Shown piece by piece: positions 7,213 through 13,918 of a stretch of 20,410 nt of DNA. How positions within the stretch are numbered: position 1 is the first letter of the stretch; each line of letters begins with the position of its first letter. The notes beneath the pieces are model-generated. The model did not search any database, had not been told where the DNA came from, and saw only the letters and a list, made by a program, of their open reading frames with translations. Position numbers and translations under genes: made by a program. The DNA comes from JAIMBK01 sp040755975 (GTDB lineage: Bacteria; Bacillota; Desulfotomaculia; Desulfotomaculales; Nap2-2B): NCBI GenBank assembly GCA_040755975.1, contig JBFLZY010000051.1, positions 1 to 20,410 on the forward strand. The letters run 5' to 3'.

Positions 7213-7830
7213 TTATTCCCTTCCCGGGTTTCTTATTCCCAATTCTTGTTGGATGTTTTTCTTTTTGAACAATAAAATTAACGTAATAACCAGGGTTAAA
7301 CCAATTGCCGTAACCAGGGCCACCGGCAACTGCCCGCCGGTAAACAGGTAAGGGTGCAGCCCCCCGGCATAATCCAAAAAATCGTTCGCCGCCAGCCAGA
7401 AAACAGACCCGGCCACTGCTGTCCTTTTAAGTTCCAAAGTACGTAAATAAGCCCAGCCCTCCAAAACCATTCCCCAGTGCGACAACCAAAGCGCTGTTTC
7501 GACGGGAGTGACCGTTCCTTTTGCAAACCAGTAGTGACTGATTAAAACTACCGCCCAAAACCCGTATTTCAGGCAGCACACGAAAGCCACAACCGACAAC
7601 CAGTCGTTCCGCCAGCCCCGCAGCCGGGCAATGAGCGCAAGGGTAAACAGCGTGGTGGAAAAGGGGCTGTCGGAAACGAACAGCCAGTAATAAAAAGGCG
7701 TACTGGCCAGTTGTTGAGCGTACCAATAATAGCCGTAAACAGAACCGGCCAGATTAATCACGATCAGGGGCAGCACAAACCTGGCTTGCCAGGGGTTCCG
7801 CCAGAAGTCCCGCCACAGATTGAACAGCAT
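7213..7830 (-). CDS. DUF1405 integral membrane protein
   Basis: A 205-residue, strongly hydrophobic protein of unknown function, resembling the DUF1405 family (Bacillus subtilis YpjA type). After an amphipathic, Trp-rich start (LWRDFWRNPWQARFVLP), I count about six transmembrane segments. Aromatic clusters are prominent (YGYYWYAQQL, FYYWLF, SHYWFAKG), and the C-terminal tail is basic (KKKNIQQ). The NLAGSVYGYYWYAQQL stretch is the recognisable family signature. Its ATG overlaps the stop of the acyltransferase gene (TGATG), so the two are translationally coupled and probably work together, perhaps on an envelope or lipid-linked substrate. That function is inference only. Confidence 0.8.
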   Translation of the reverse strand: MLFNLWRDFWRNPWQARFVLPLIVINLAGSVYGYYWYAQQLASTPFYYWLFVSDSPFSTTLFTLALIARLRGWRNDWLSVVAFVCCLKYGFWAVVLISHYWFAKGTVTPVETALWLSHWGMVLEGWAYLRTLELKRTAVAGSVFWLAANDFLDYAGGLHPYLFTGGQLPVALVTAIGLTLVITLILLFKKKNIQQELGIRNPGRE

Positions 7831-8273
7831 CAGCCGTCAACCCTTCTAACTACCCGAGCGGGAACACCAGCCGCCAAAGCGCCTGGCGGGACATCCCGGT
7901 TGACCAGGGAACCCGCGCCTACCTGCGCGCCTTCCCCGATTCGAACGCCGGGCAAGATGGTACTGTTCGCACCAATGAGAACGTTCGCACCAATTTCTAC
8001 TTTGCCGGTGCAGAATTCCTTAATTCGGAACTCGTGACACAGGATGGTAGCGTTGTAACCAACGATCGTATTGTCGCCGATCGAAATCAGCTGCGGGTAA
8101 AATATATCCATCATCGCCATCAGACCTACGGATACATTTTTCCCCAGGCGCATCCCCAGGCGCCGGTAAAGAAAATTTTTCACCGGCAGGCAGGGCAAAT
8201 AACGACAGAAATAAATAACTAAAAAGTTGAAAGCAACTCTGACAGGGTGCACCTCCCGGTACCAGGTCTGCAT
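7830..8273 (-). CDS. Hexapeptide-repeat (left-handed beta-helix) acyltransferase
   Basis: A 147-residue protein of the LacA/WcaF/serine-acetyltransferase superfamily, which moves acetyl or other acyl groups from a CoA donor to a sugar or other hydroxyl or amine. Residues 1-40 form a basic, partly hydrophobic helix region (FNFLVIYFCRYLPCLPV) that may associate with the membrane. From about 45 onward, hexapeptide repeats are clear (IGDNTIVGYNATI, VEIGANVLIGANSTILPGVRIGEGAQVGAGSLV), ending in the typical GVPARVV. The His in ILCHEF is a likely catalytic base. The acceptor cannot be told from sequence. The ATG at 8273 has no good SD, and the only in-frame alternative upstream is a CTG. It lies 62 bases after whiA and overlaps the DUF1405 gene by one base. 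Confidence 0.88.
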   Translation of the reverse strand: MQTWYREVHPVRVAFNFLVIYFCRYLPCLPVKNFLYRRLGMRLGKNVSVGLMAMMDIFYPQLISIGDNTIVGYNATILCHEFRIKEFCTGKVEIGANVLIGANSTILPGVRIGEGAQVGAGSLVNRDVPPGALAAGVPARVVRRVDG

Positions 8274-8335
8274 CGAATTACGGTTCGGATTAACCGGCCG
8301 GCAGTGCAGCCTTCTGTTCCCTTCCCGGAGATCTG

Positions 8336-9283
8336 TTATGATGAACCAGCCCTTTTGTCCTGATAATTTTGCGCTATTTCCGCCAGCTTGCGCAGGCGGT
8401 GCTTAACTCCCGACTTGCTTATTTTGGGCTCCACCAGTTCGCCCAGTTCCCGCAAGCTGGCGTCCGGGTGAGCCAGGCGGACTTCCGCCAACTGCCTGAG
8501 GAGGGGGGGCAGCTTTTCCAGCCCGATGGTGGAAGCCAGAAAATGAATCGTTTTCTGCTGCTGCAAAGAAGCGTTGATGGTTTTCCCCAGGTTTGCCGTT
8601 TCGCAGTTAACCAGCCTGTTTACCTGGTTGCGCATTTCTTTATAAACGCGGATATTCTCAAAATTAAGCACGGCAGTATGGGCGCCCATTATGCTCAGGC
8701 AACTGGCAATTTGTTCTGCCTCTTTAAGATAAAGGGCATAACCGTTTTTGCGGACGCTTAAGCCCGGGTTGAGAGAGAGCTTTTGCAATAAGCGGTAAAT
8801 ATCCCTGGCGTAACTTTTTGTGTTGGTAATCAATTCCAGATGATAACTGTTGCCCGGATTACTTACCGAGCCGCTCCCCAAAAAGATCCCCCGCAGGTAA
8901 GCCCGGCGGCAACAATCCCGCCGCACCATTTTTTTATTAATTCCGGCCAGCAATTCCCCCTTTTCACCCAGCAGCCCCGTTTCCCGTAAAATATCCAGAG
9001 TCTGTCCGGATATACTGATCAGATAAATATTATTTTTCTTTAGCTGTAGTTTCCGCCGGGCGATCACATCAGCAGCCACCTGAAAAAGCTCTTTACAGAG
9101 TAAAAAAATTTTCCGCGCCACGGCCGCGTTTTCAGTTATTATATTTAAAGCCACTTGCCGGTTTTCGCTGATTTTCAAAACGCCGTTGACCTTAATTAAG
9201 GCGGCCAACTCGGCCAGGCGGCAGCACCTTTTATTTTCCACTACCCGGGCCAGTTCGCTTTTCGTAATAAGCGAAAACGACAT
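8336..9283 (-). CDS. whiA: WhiA family DNA-binding protein (sporulation/cell-division regulator)
   Basis: WhiA homologues bind DNA, and in Gram-positive bacteria affect division, chromosome segregation or sporulation. The 315-residue protein begins MSFSLITKSELARV, the standard WhiA N-terminus. Two LAGLIDADG-like domains follow; the catalytic acidic residues of homing endonucleases are degenerate, and the RGIFLGSGSVSNPGNSYHLE motif is typical. The C-terminal HTH is about residues 240-305 (RLAHPDASLRELGELV, then KSGVKHRLRKL). ATG 9283 was chosen over the upstream TTG (9301) because the predicted transcription start lies downstream of that TTG and a GGTGA sits just before the ATG. The usual upstream partner yvcK and downstream crh are missing; rapZ is nearby. 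Confidence 0.95.
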   Translation of the reverse strand: MSFSLITKSELARVVENKRCCRLAELAALIKVNGVLKISENRQVALNIITENAAVARKIFLLCKELFQVAADVIARRKLQLKKNNIYLISISGQTLDILRETGLLGEKGELLAGINKKMVRRDCCRRAYLRGIFLGSGSVSNPGNSYHLELITNTKSYARDIYRLLQKLSLNPGLSVRKNGYALYLKEAEQIASCLSIMGAHTAVLNFENIRVYKEMRNQVNRLVNCETANLGKTINASLQQQKTIHFLASTIGLEKLPPLLRQLAEVRLAHPDASLRELGELVEPKISKSGVKHRLRKLAEIAQNYQDKRAGSS

Positions 9284-9303
9284 TTTCTTCACCACTTGCA
9301 AAT

Positions 9304-9309
9304 ATTATA
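9304..9309 (-). promoter_or_regulatory. Extended -10 promoter for whiA
   Basis: A perfect TATAAT (9309-9304) is preceded by TGG, giving an extended -10 (TGnTATAAT). No good -35 is seen at 16-18 bases. Transcription would start near 9297, leaving an mRNA leader of only about 14 bases before the whiA ATG. whiA can thus be transcribed separately from rapZ. Confidence 0.6.
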
Positions 9310-9349
9310 CCACGCGAAGACAATTTAGCCCAGAATAATATAATTTTAT

Positions 9350-9376
9350 TTATATTAATATTCTTGCATTAAGCAT
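9350..9376 (-). CDS. Putative 8-codon micro-ORF with strong SD between rapZ and whiA
   Basis: ATG (9376-9374) is preceded by AAAGGAG with a 4-base AATT spacer and opens a frame reading MLNARILI, then TAA. It sits where yvcK/mgfK stands in most relatives. The ribosome binding site is as good as any in the window. It could be a leader peptide, the leftover initiation region of a deleted gene, or chance in AT-rich DNA. The peptide resembles nothing I recognise. Confidence 0.25.
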   Translation of the reverse strand: MLNARILI

Positions 9377-9461
9377 AATTCTCCTTTAATTAAGCCTGGT
9401 TAATTCATAAATAAACTTTTTTAAGCCAGCGCCCCCGAAAGCTCTTGATCCCGCTGAAAAC

Positions 9462-10337
9462 CTATTCACCGGTAAGCCGTCCGATGTCCCGGTGGCGAAC
9501 GGTTACCATATAATTTCTGGTCGCCAGGTATTTTTCCAGCTGGTTGGCAATGACGATGGAACGGTGTTGTCCGCCGGTGCAACCAATTGCAATTGTCAAC
9601 GTAGACTTTCCTTCCTTAAAATATTCGGGAAGGAGAAATTCAAGGAAATTAAAACACTTCTTCAGGAAGTCGTTAGTTACCGGAGAACCGAGAACGAACT
9701 CTTCTACCTGCGCATCATTTCCGGTGAGACACCTTAAAGAAGGATCGTAATGGGGATTCGGCAGAAAGCGCACATCCAAAACTATATCGCTGTCCAGGGG
9801 AATTCCATATTTATAACCAAAAGTAACAATCGTAATTCGTAAACTGGCTAACGAAGTATTCAAAGCAAACAAATTTTTCAACTGTTCCTTCAGTTGGTGG
9901 GTAGTTAAATGGGAGGTGTCGATAATTTTATCGGCCCTGCCGCGCAATTCCTGCATCCGGGACCGTTCTTCTTGAATGCTGTTTAAAATTTCCCCGTGTA
10001 CGCTTAAGGGATGACTGCGCCGGGATTCCTTGAAACGGCGCACCAGGGTTTCGTCCGAAGCCTCTAAAAAAAGAATCTCGTAATGAGTATTGCTTTTATC
10101 CAGGTCGTTTAACACTTCAAATAAAGCATCAAAAAATTCCCCACCGCGAATGTCCACTACCAGCGCCACCCGATCGATGGGCCGCGTTGAATGAGCGCAC
10201 AGTTCGGTGAATTTGGGAATCAACGTTGGAGGTAAATTGTCGATGCAAAAAAAGCCTAGATCTTCCAAGTGCCTGAGCGCCTGCGTCCTTCCCGCCCCGG
10301 AAAGACCGGTAACTATAACCAGCCTGGGTGACGCCAT
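9462..10337 (-). CDS. rapZ: RapZ/YvcJ family nucleotide- and RNA-binding adaptor
   Basis: RapZ-type proteins bind nucleotides; the enterobacterial one is an RNA-binding adaptor controlling amino-sugar synthesis, while Firmicute YvcJ is a nucleotide hydrolase of less certain role. The 291-residue protein has the P-loop at residues 11-18 (GLSGAGRT), then DLGFFCIDNLPP, and a C-terminal domain with FGYKYGIP, DVRFLPNPHYDPSLR and IAIGCTGGQHRSI. The Walker A lysine is Arg17 (codon AGG). As I recall, some actinobacterial relatives also have Arg here, so nucleotide binding may survive. ATG 10337 follows AGGGGGTG at good spacing. A GTG three codons earlier overlaps that SD and is less likely. Its usual neighbour yvcK is absent; whiA follows after 178 bases. 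Confidence 0.95.
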   Translation of the reverse strand: MASPRLVIVTGLSGAGRTQALRHLEDLGFFCIDNLPPTLIPKFTELCAHSTRPIDRVALVVDIRGGEFFDALFEVLNDLDKSNTHYEILFLEASDETLVRRFKESRRSHPLSVHGEILNSIQEERSRMQELRGRADKIIDTSHLTTHQLKEQLKNLFALNTSLASLRITIVTFGYKYGIPLDSDIVLDVRFLPNPHYDPSLRCLTGNDAQVEEFVLGSPVTNDFLKKCFNFLEFLLPEYFKEGKSTLTIAIGCTGGQHRSIVIANQLEKYLATRNYMVTVRHRDIGRLTGE

Positions 10338-10346
10338 ATAAAACAC

Positions 10347-10461
10347 CCCCTGCGCTAAATAGGTTTTGGCTGCCGTTCGTTTGCTGCCGCTCCCGGTGCT
10401 GCGCTGTGTTTCGTTTCCGGCAAAACGAACGGCTACCGGCGAACTTTAGTTCTTGACGACT
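10347..10461. other. Gap between the debranching-enzyme gene and rapZ
   Basis: This 115-base gap holds mainly repeat copy D and the rapZ ribosome binding site. No terminator with a T-run and no convincing promoter is visible, so rapZ may be read through from the glycogen gene pair. Confidence 0.5.
10372..10433 (+). repeat. Dispersed intergenic repeat, copy D (palindromic form)
   Basis: GCCGTTCGTTT (10372-10382) is the exact reverse complement of AAACGAACGGC (10423-10433), and the pairing continues into GC/GC with one extra base. The left arm is the same GCCGTTCGTTTGC sequence as the 5' modules of copies B and C. The 40-base interior is GC-rich. The GGCATGG hairpin module is absent here. Confidence 0.6.
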
Positions 10462-12480
10462 TTAAACGTCCGGAATTAAAGCGGAAATCGCCTCCCCTCC
10501 CTGCCCCCCGTTTTCATGCGGCGGCGCTATTTCCAGCACATCCTCCGCGTACGCCCGGAGCACCTCGGCCACTCCCCAGGCCTGCGCGATACACCCGCGG
10601 GGAATAACCGGTTCATTGCCGTCGAAAATTTCTGAAACAAACCCTACGCCGTGATTGGCCAGGTGGGTCCGGAAGGGCGCAATGAACCTGGCGGCCTGGA
10701 TTCTGCTCGGCTGAGAATAGTTTTCCACCCTCCGGAAAGCGGTGATAAAGGGGCCGATCAGCCAGCTCCAGACGGTCCCCTGGTGGTAGGCTTTATCCCG
10801 CTCCAGGCGATCCCCCGCGTACACCCCGCGATATTCTGGATGATCGGGGGCGAGGCTGCGCAAACCATAAGTGGCGTACAGCTCCCGCCACAACCGGCGA
10901 ATTATTTTTTTCCCCTGCCCGGCATTCAGCATGGTGTAGGGAAGGCTCACGGCAAGCACCTGGTTGGGTCTGAGGGCTGGATCTTTTCCTTCTTCTCCGA
11001 CCACATCATATAAATAACCGCCTTCCGCGTACCAGAATTCTTTTAAAAAGCTGGCCTTCACTTTGGCCGGCAAATTCCCGTAAGGAAAAGGGTCGTTGAA
11101 ACGGAAGGCAAGCTGTCTTAAAATACACAGGGCGTTGTACCACAAAGCGTTTATTTCAACCGGCTTACCGTGGCGGGGGGTAACGACAAGATCCCCCACT
11201 TTAGCGTCCATCCAGGTCAATTGCGTCTGCGGCCACCCCGCCCGGATCAAGCCATCGCTATCCATCTTGATGTTAAAGTGGGTGCCCCGGATATACGCGT
11301 CCACAATCTCCTTTAAAACCGGGTAAAGGTGTTGGATCAAGCGAAAATCGTTGGTGTACTGCAAATATTTATAAACAGCTTGAAAAAACCAGAGCGAAGC
11401 ATCTGCCGTATTGTAAAGAGGTTCCTGGCCGGGGTCGGGAAACATATTGGGAAGCAAGCCGTCCTTGCAGTACGCGGCAAATGTAGAAAGGATTTCTCTG
11501 GCGTCCTCGAACCGCCCGGTGACCAAAGTAAGCCCCGGGAGAGCGATCATCGCATCCCGGCCCCAATCGTTAAACCAGTGGTACCCGGCAATTATGCTCT
11601 TCGCCCCGGTAGATTGTCTTTTCACGATAAAGGTGTCGGCAGCCTGGATAAGCCGCCGGGCGAACTCATCTTTAAACCCGGCCTTGTCGATCATCTCCTG
11701 AATTCTTTTTGTTTCCAGCTCCACCAGCACCTGACCATCAAGTGTGTACATATCTTCCAAAGTAGCGACAAAAGTAACCGTTTTATTTTCTTCGGGCGCC
11801 AGCGAAATGAGAAAATCGCCGGGCAGATAATGATCCTCTTCCGCCGCCAGCCCCCTTTCCTGCTCGCGCAAATAAAACATCCTGTAGAACCAGTCGTCTT
11901 TTGGCGTGTACGTTCCGGCGCTGCAGCCCAGATTTAAGGCAGGCATGCCGACGGCGCTAAAAATAGTTACTCCGTACGGGGTCTCCCGCTGGCTGAATTT
12001 TACCTGATCTTTCTTCGTCGTCCCGTGAAAATCGCGGCAATTGACGAGGGGAACCAGCCGCAGGACGGCCGGTTGCCCGCCGTTGTGGATCCGGTAAAGG
12101 ACAACGGTAGTATTCTCCCCGTGAATCATAAATACCTGCTTGTGGAGAAAAATATCGGCAAACGAATAAGTAAACACGGGAAACAGGCTTAAGTGAACCT
12201 GCTGGAGATGAATAAAACCGTACTCGGTTACTCCCCCAACCGTCTGGTTGGTAGCCAGGTTATAGACCCGTCCGTCAACTTCTACCCGTTCATCCAGCTT
12301 GGCCAGCATTAAAACCCTCTGGACGGGGGGATTCAGGGCCGCTACCAGCAATCCGTGGTATTTACGCGTGTTGGCGCCGATAATGGTTGAGGAAGCATAC
12401 CCGCCTAAACCATTGGTTACCAGCCACTCATTTTCAATTCCCCGCGCAAAATTTGGCCATTCACCCTTCCCGAAACGCAA
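10462..12480 (-). CDS. Glycogen debranching enzyme (amylo-alpha-1,6-glucosidase, GH133-type)
   Basis: The enzyme hydrolyses alpha-1,6 branch points of glycogen or maltodextrins, releasing glucose. The 672-residue protein has an N-terminal beta-sandwich domain (GDE_N type) with the hallmark EWLVTNGLGGYASST and NTRKYHGLLVAA. Its C-terminal (alpha/alpha)6-barrel carries WFNDWGRDAMIALPGL (about 300), PNMFPD, NTADASLWFF, TWMDAK, NALWYNAL, KAYHQGTVWSWLIGP and RGCIAQAWGVAEVLR. The acidic residues in DWGRD and TWMDAK are the likely catalytic or binding positions. The start is a TTG after AAAGGGAG, spaced by about ten bases, and MRFGKGEWPNFARG fits the family. An in-frame TAA lies shortly upstream. 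It follows the ROK kinase by 54 bases, likely in one operon. No glycogen synthase or phosphorylase is in the window. Confidence 0.93.
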   Translation of the reverse strand: MRFGKGEWPNFARGIENEWLVTNGLGGYASSTIIGANTRKYHGLLVAALNPPVQRVLMLAKLDERVEVDGRVYNLATNQTVGGVTEYGFIHLQQVHLSLFPVFTYSFADIFLHKQVFMIHGENTTVVLYRIHNGGQPAVLRLVPLVNCRDFHGTTKKDQVKFSQRETPYGVTIFSAVGMPALNLGCSAGTYTPKDDWFYRMFYLREQERGLAAEEDHYLPGDFLISLAPEENKTVTFVATLEDMYTLDGQVLVELETKRIQEMIDKAGFKDEFARRLIQAADTFIVKRQSTGAKSIIAGYHWFNDWGRDAMIALPGLTLVTGRFEDAREILSTFAAYCKDGLLPNMFPDPGQEPLYNTADASLWFFQAVYKYLQYTNDFRLIQHLYPVLKEIVDAYIRGTHFNIKMDSDGLIRAGWPQTQLTWMDAKVGDLVVTPRHGKPVEINALWYNALCILRQLAFRFNDPFPYGNLPAKVKASFLKEFWYAEGGYLYDVVGEEGKDPALRPNQVLAVSLPYTMLNAGQGKKIIRRLWRELYATYGLRSLAPDHPEYRGVYAGDRLERDKAYHQGTVWSWLIGPFITAFRRVENYSQPSRIQAARFIAPFRTHLANHGVGFVSEIFDGNEPVIPRGCIAQAWGVAEVLRAYAEDVLEIAPPHENGGQGGEAISALIPDV

Positions 12481-12534
12481 AAGACCGCCGCTCCCTTTCC
12501 ACGCGTGCAGATAACGATGTTATTGAGGGACTGC

Positions 12535-13512
12535 TCAAGTGCGCTGCCGACTGCCGGCCGGCGACTGTATGGCCAGGGAGACCGCCCCCATCAAGGCGGA
12601 GCGCTGGCCGAGGCCGGCCGGGATGATTTGCGCTCCCCGGCGGGCAGCGCGGAGCGCTCTTTTCTCTATTTCCTTTTCCATGGCTTCCCACAAAGGTTTT
12701 CCCGCCTGCATTGCCCCTCCGCCCAGCAAGATTAGTGGGGGGTTTAACAGGTTAATGATATTGGCCAGCCCGATTCCCAGCCACCTGCCTGCTTCGGCGA
12801 GGATCGCCAGGGCATCCCCATCCCCTTCTAGCGCGGCCAGGGACACGCTTCGGGCGGTAATTTGATCTTTCCCTCCGGCCACCTGTAATATTCCCCGTCC
12901 CCGGCCCTTTTCCACAAGTTCACCGGCCAGGCGGGCCATTGCCGTTCCCGAGGCAAGCGCCTCCAGGCACCCCCTATTACCGCAATTACACATGGGCCCC
13001 TCCGGGTCGACGGTCATATGGCCAATTTCCCCGGCGCTAAAAGTGATGCCGGAATATAATTTCCCTCCCAAAAGAAGACCCGCGCCAATACCCGTACTTA
13101 CCGTAACGTAAACGAGGTCGGCATAGTCTTTCCCGGCCCCGAAAACGTGCTCACCCAGGGCGGCCAAGTTGGCATCGTTGCCAACGGCCACCGGCATCTG
13201 CAGACTTTTTTCTAAAATCTGTTTCAAAGGCACATCGCGCCAGCCGAGGTTGGGCGCCTGCAAAACAACGCCTCTTTCGGAATCGGCAGGGCCCGGGGCG
13301 CCTATTCCTAAACAGACCGGGCGCATATTAACGCCGGATTGTTTCTCAACTTGCTCGACTGTACGCATAATCCGACGGATGACGTGTTCCACGCCGCCGC
13401 CTGCTTCCGTAGGTATTTTGATTTCCGCCAGGACCTCCCCGCGGTCATTTGCAAGCGCGGTGTAAATTTTTGTGCCGCCCAGGTCGACCCCGATTACAAA
13501 ACTATCCGGCAC
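12535..13512 (-). CDS. glcK: ROK-family glucokinase
   Basis: It is predicted to phosphorylate glucose to glucose-6-phosphate with ATP. The 325-residue protein has the N-terminal phosphate motif IGVDLGGTKIYTAL, the sugar-binding GNDANLAALGE (catalytic Asp in NDAN) and STGIGAGLLLGGKLYSG. The ROK signature AGEIGHMTV is followed by the zinc-binding CNCGNRGCLE. ILLGGGAMQAGKPL lies near the C-terminus. The absence of extra HTH sequence before residue 8 rules out a ROK repressor. The GTG start has GAGGGTG seven bases upstream. The debranching enzyme follows 54 bases downstream, so free glucose from branch points could feed directly into this kinase. A fructokinase or N-acetylglucosamine kinase specificity cannot be excluded from sequence alone. 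Confidence 0.92.
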   Translation of the reverse strand: MPDSFVIGVDLGGTKIYTALANDRGEVLAEIKIPTEAGGGVEHVIRRIMRTVEQVEKQSGVNMRPVCLGIGAPGPADSERGVVLQAPNLGWRDVPLKQILEKSLQMPVAVGNDANLAALGEHVFGAGKDYADLVYVTVSTGIGAGLLLGGKLYSGITFSAGEIGHMTVDPEGPMCNCGNRGCLEALASGTAMARLAGELVEKGRGRGILQVAGGKDQITARSVSLAALEGDGDALAILAEAGRWLGIGLANIINLLNPPLILLGGGAMQAGKPLWEAMEKEIEKRALRAARRGAQIIPAGLGQRSALMGAVSLAIQSPAGSRQRT

Positions 13513-13599
13513 CTGGTCCCACCCTCTCTTAGTTCCTGGTATTCCCGCTCCGCCCGTTGAAGGGTCACCAATGCTCTACCCCAAAAATCTCCTTTGCCC

Positions 13600-13690
13600 G
13601 CCGTTCGTTTGCCGTCGCTCCGATGTATCGGGCCGACGAGACAGCGGCTTGGTTCGGAGCGAACCAGGCAGCGCTGCAAAATGCGCGTGG
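13600..13690 (+). repeat. Dispersed intergenic repeat, copy C
   Basis: GCCGTTCGTTTGCCGTCGCT (13600-13619) is identical to copy B. CCGATGTATCGGGCCGAC (13620-13637) follows, matching copies A and B closely. The interior contains a TTCGGAGCGAA palindrome (13653-13663). The 3' end, GCGCTGC-AAAAT-GCGCG-TGG (13671-13690), corresponds to the hairpin module of copy A. Confidence 0.7.
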
Positions 13691-13772
13691 TAGATTAGTT
13701 TTCTTTTCTTAATCGGTTTTCCGGCGATTGCTGTCAGTTTTCTATCATTTTGTTATTTACGCGTTTCGCGCT

Positions 13773-13902
13773 GCCGGTTCGCTTGCCTCACCTGCGCCGT
13801 GTCTCGTTGCCGGCCCTCCGCATATGTCGCTCGTGGCAAATCGAACGGCGGGCCGGTGACTTTCGTTTTCTGTTGGTGCCACAAAAGTGGCATGGGAGTC
13901 TA
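13773..13902 (+). repeat. Dispersed intergenic repeat, copy E (both modules)
   Basis: Imperfect arms GCCGGTTCGCTTGCC (13773-13787) and GGCAAATCGAACGGC (13835-13849) resemble the palindromic copy D. The 3' module (13871-13902) is TGTTGG, then TGCCAC-AAAA-GTGGCA, then TGGGAGTCTA. It matches copy B with a paired change in the stem (A-T for C-G) and a shorter loop. Confidence 0.7.
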
Positions 13903-13918
13903 GTCCAGAATTTTTGCC

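Larger units (their letters stand above)
13513..13918. other. 406-bp intergenic region between uvrC and the glucokinase gene
   Basis: The region holds two adjacent copies of the dispersed repeat family (C and E). Small open frames here are translations of the repeats and lack ribosome binding sites. The conserved hairpin of copy E begins 17 bases after the uvrC stop and might end or stabilise that transcript, although no T-run follows it on the minus strand. No confident promoter for the glucokinase gene was found. Confidence 0.7.

Noticed and set aside
8336..9283. Active LAGLIDADG homing endonuclease
   Set aside because: The N-terminus, gene context and C-terminal HTH identify WhiA, whose LAGLIDADG-like domains are non-catalytic.
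13494..13679. 61-codon minus-strand frame upstream of the glucokinase gene
   Set aside because: It is a translation of repeat copy C, has no ribosome binding site, and overlaps the kinase start.
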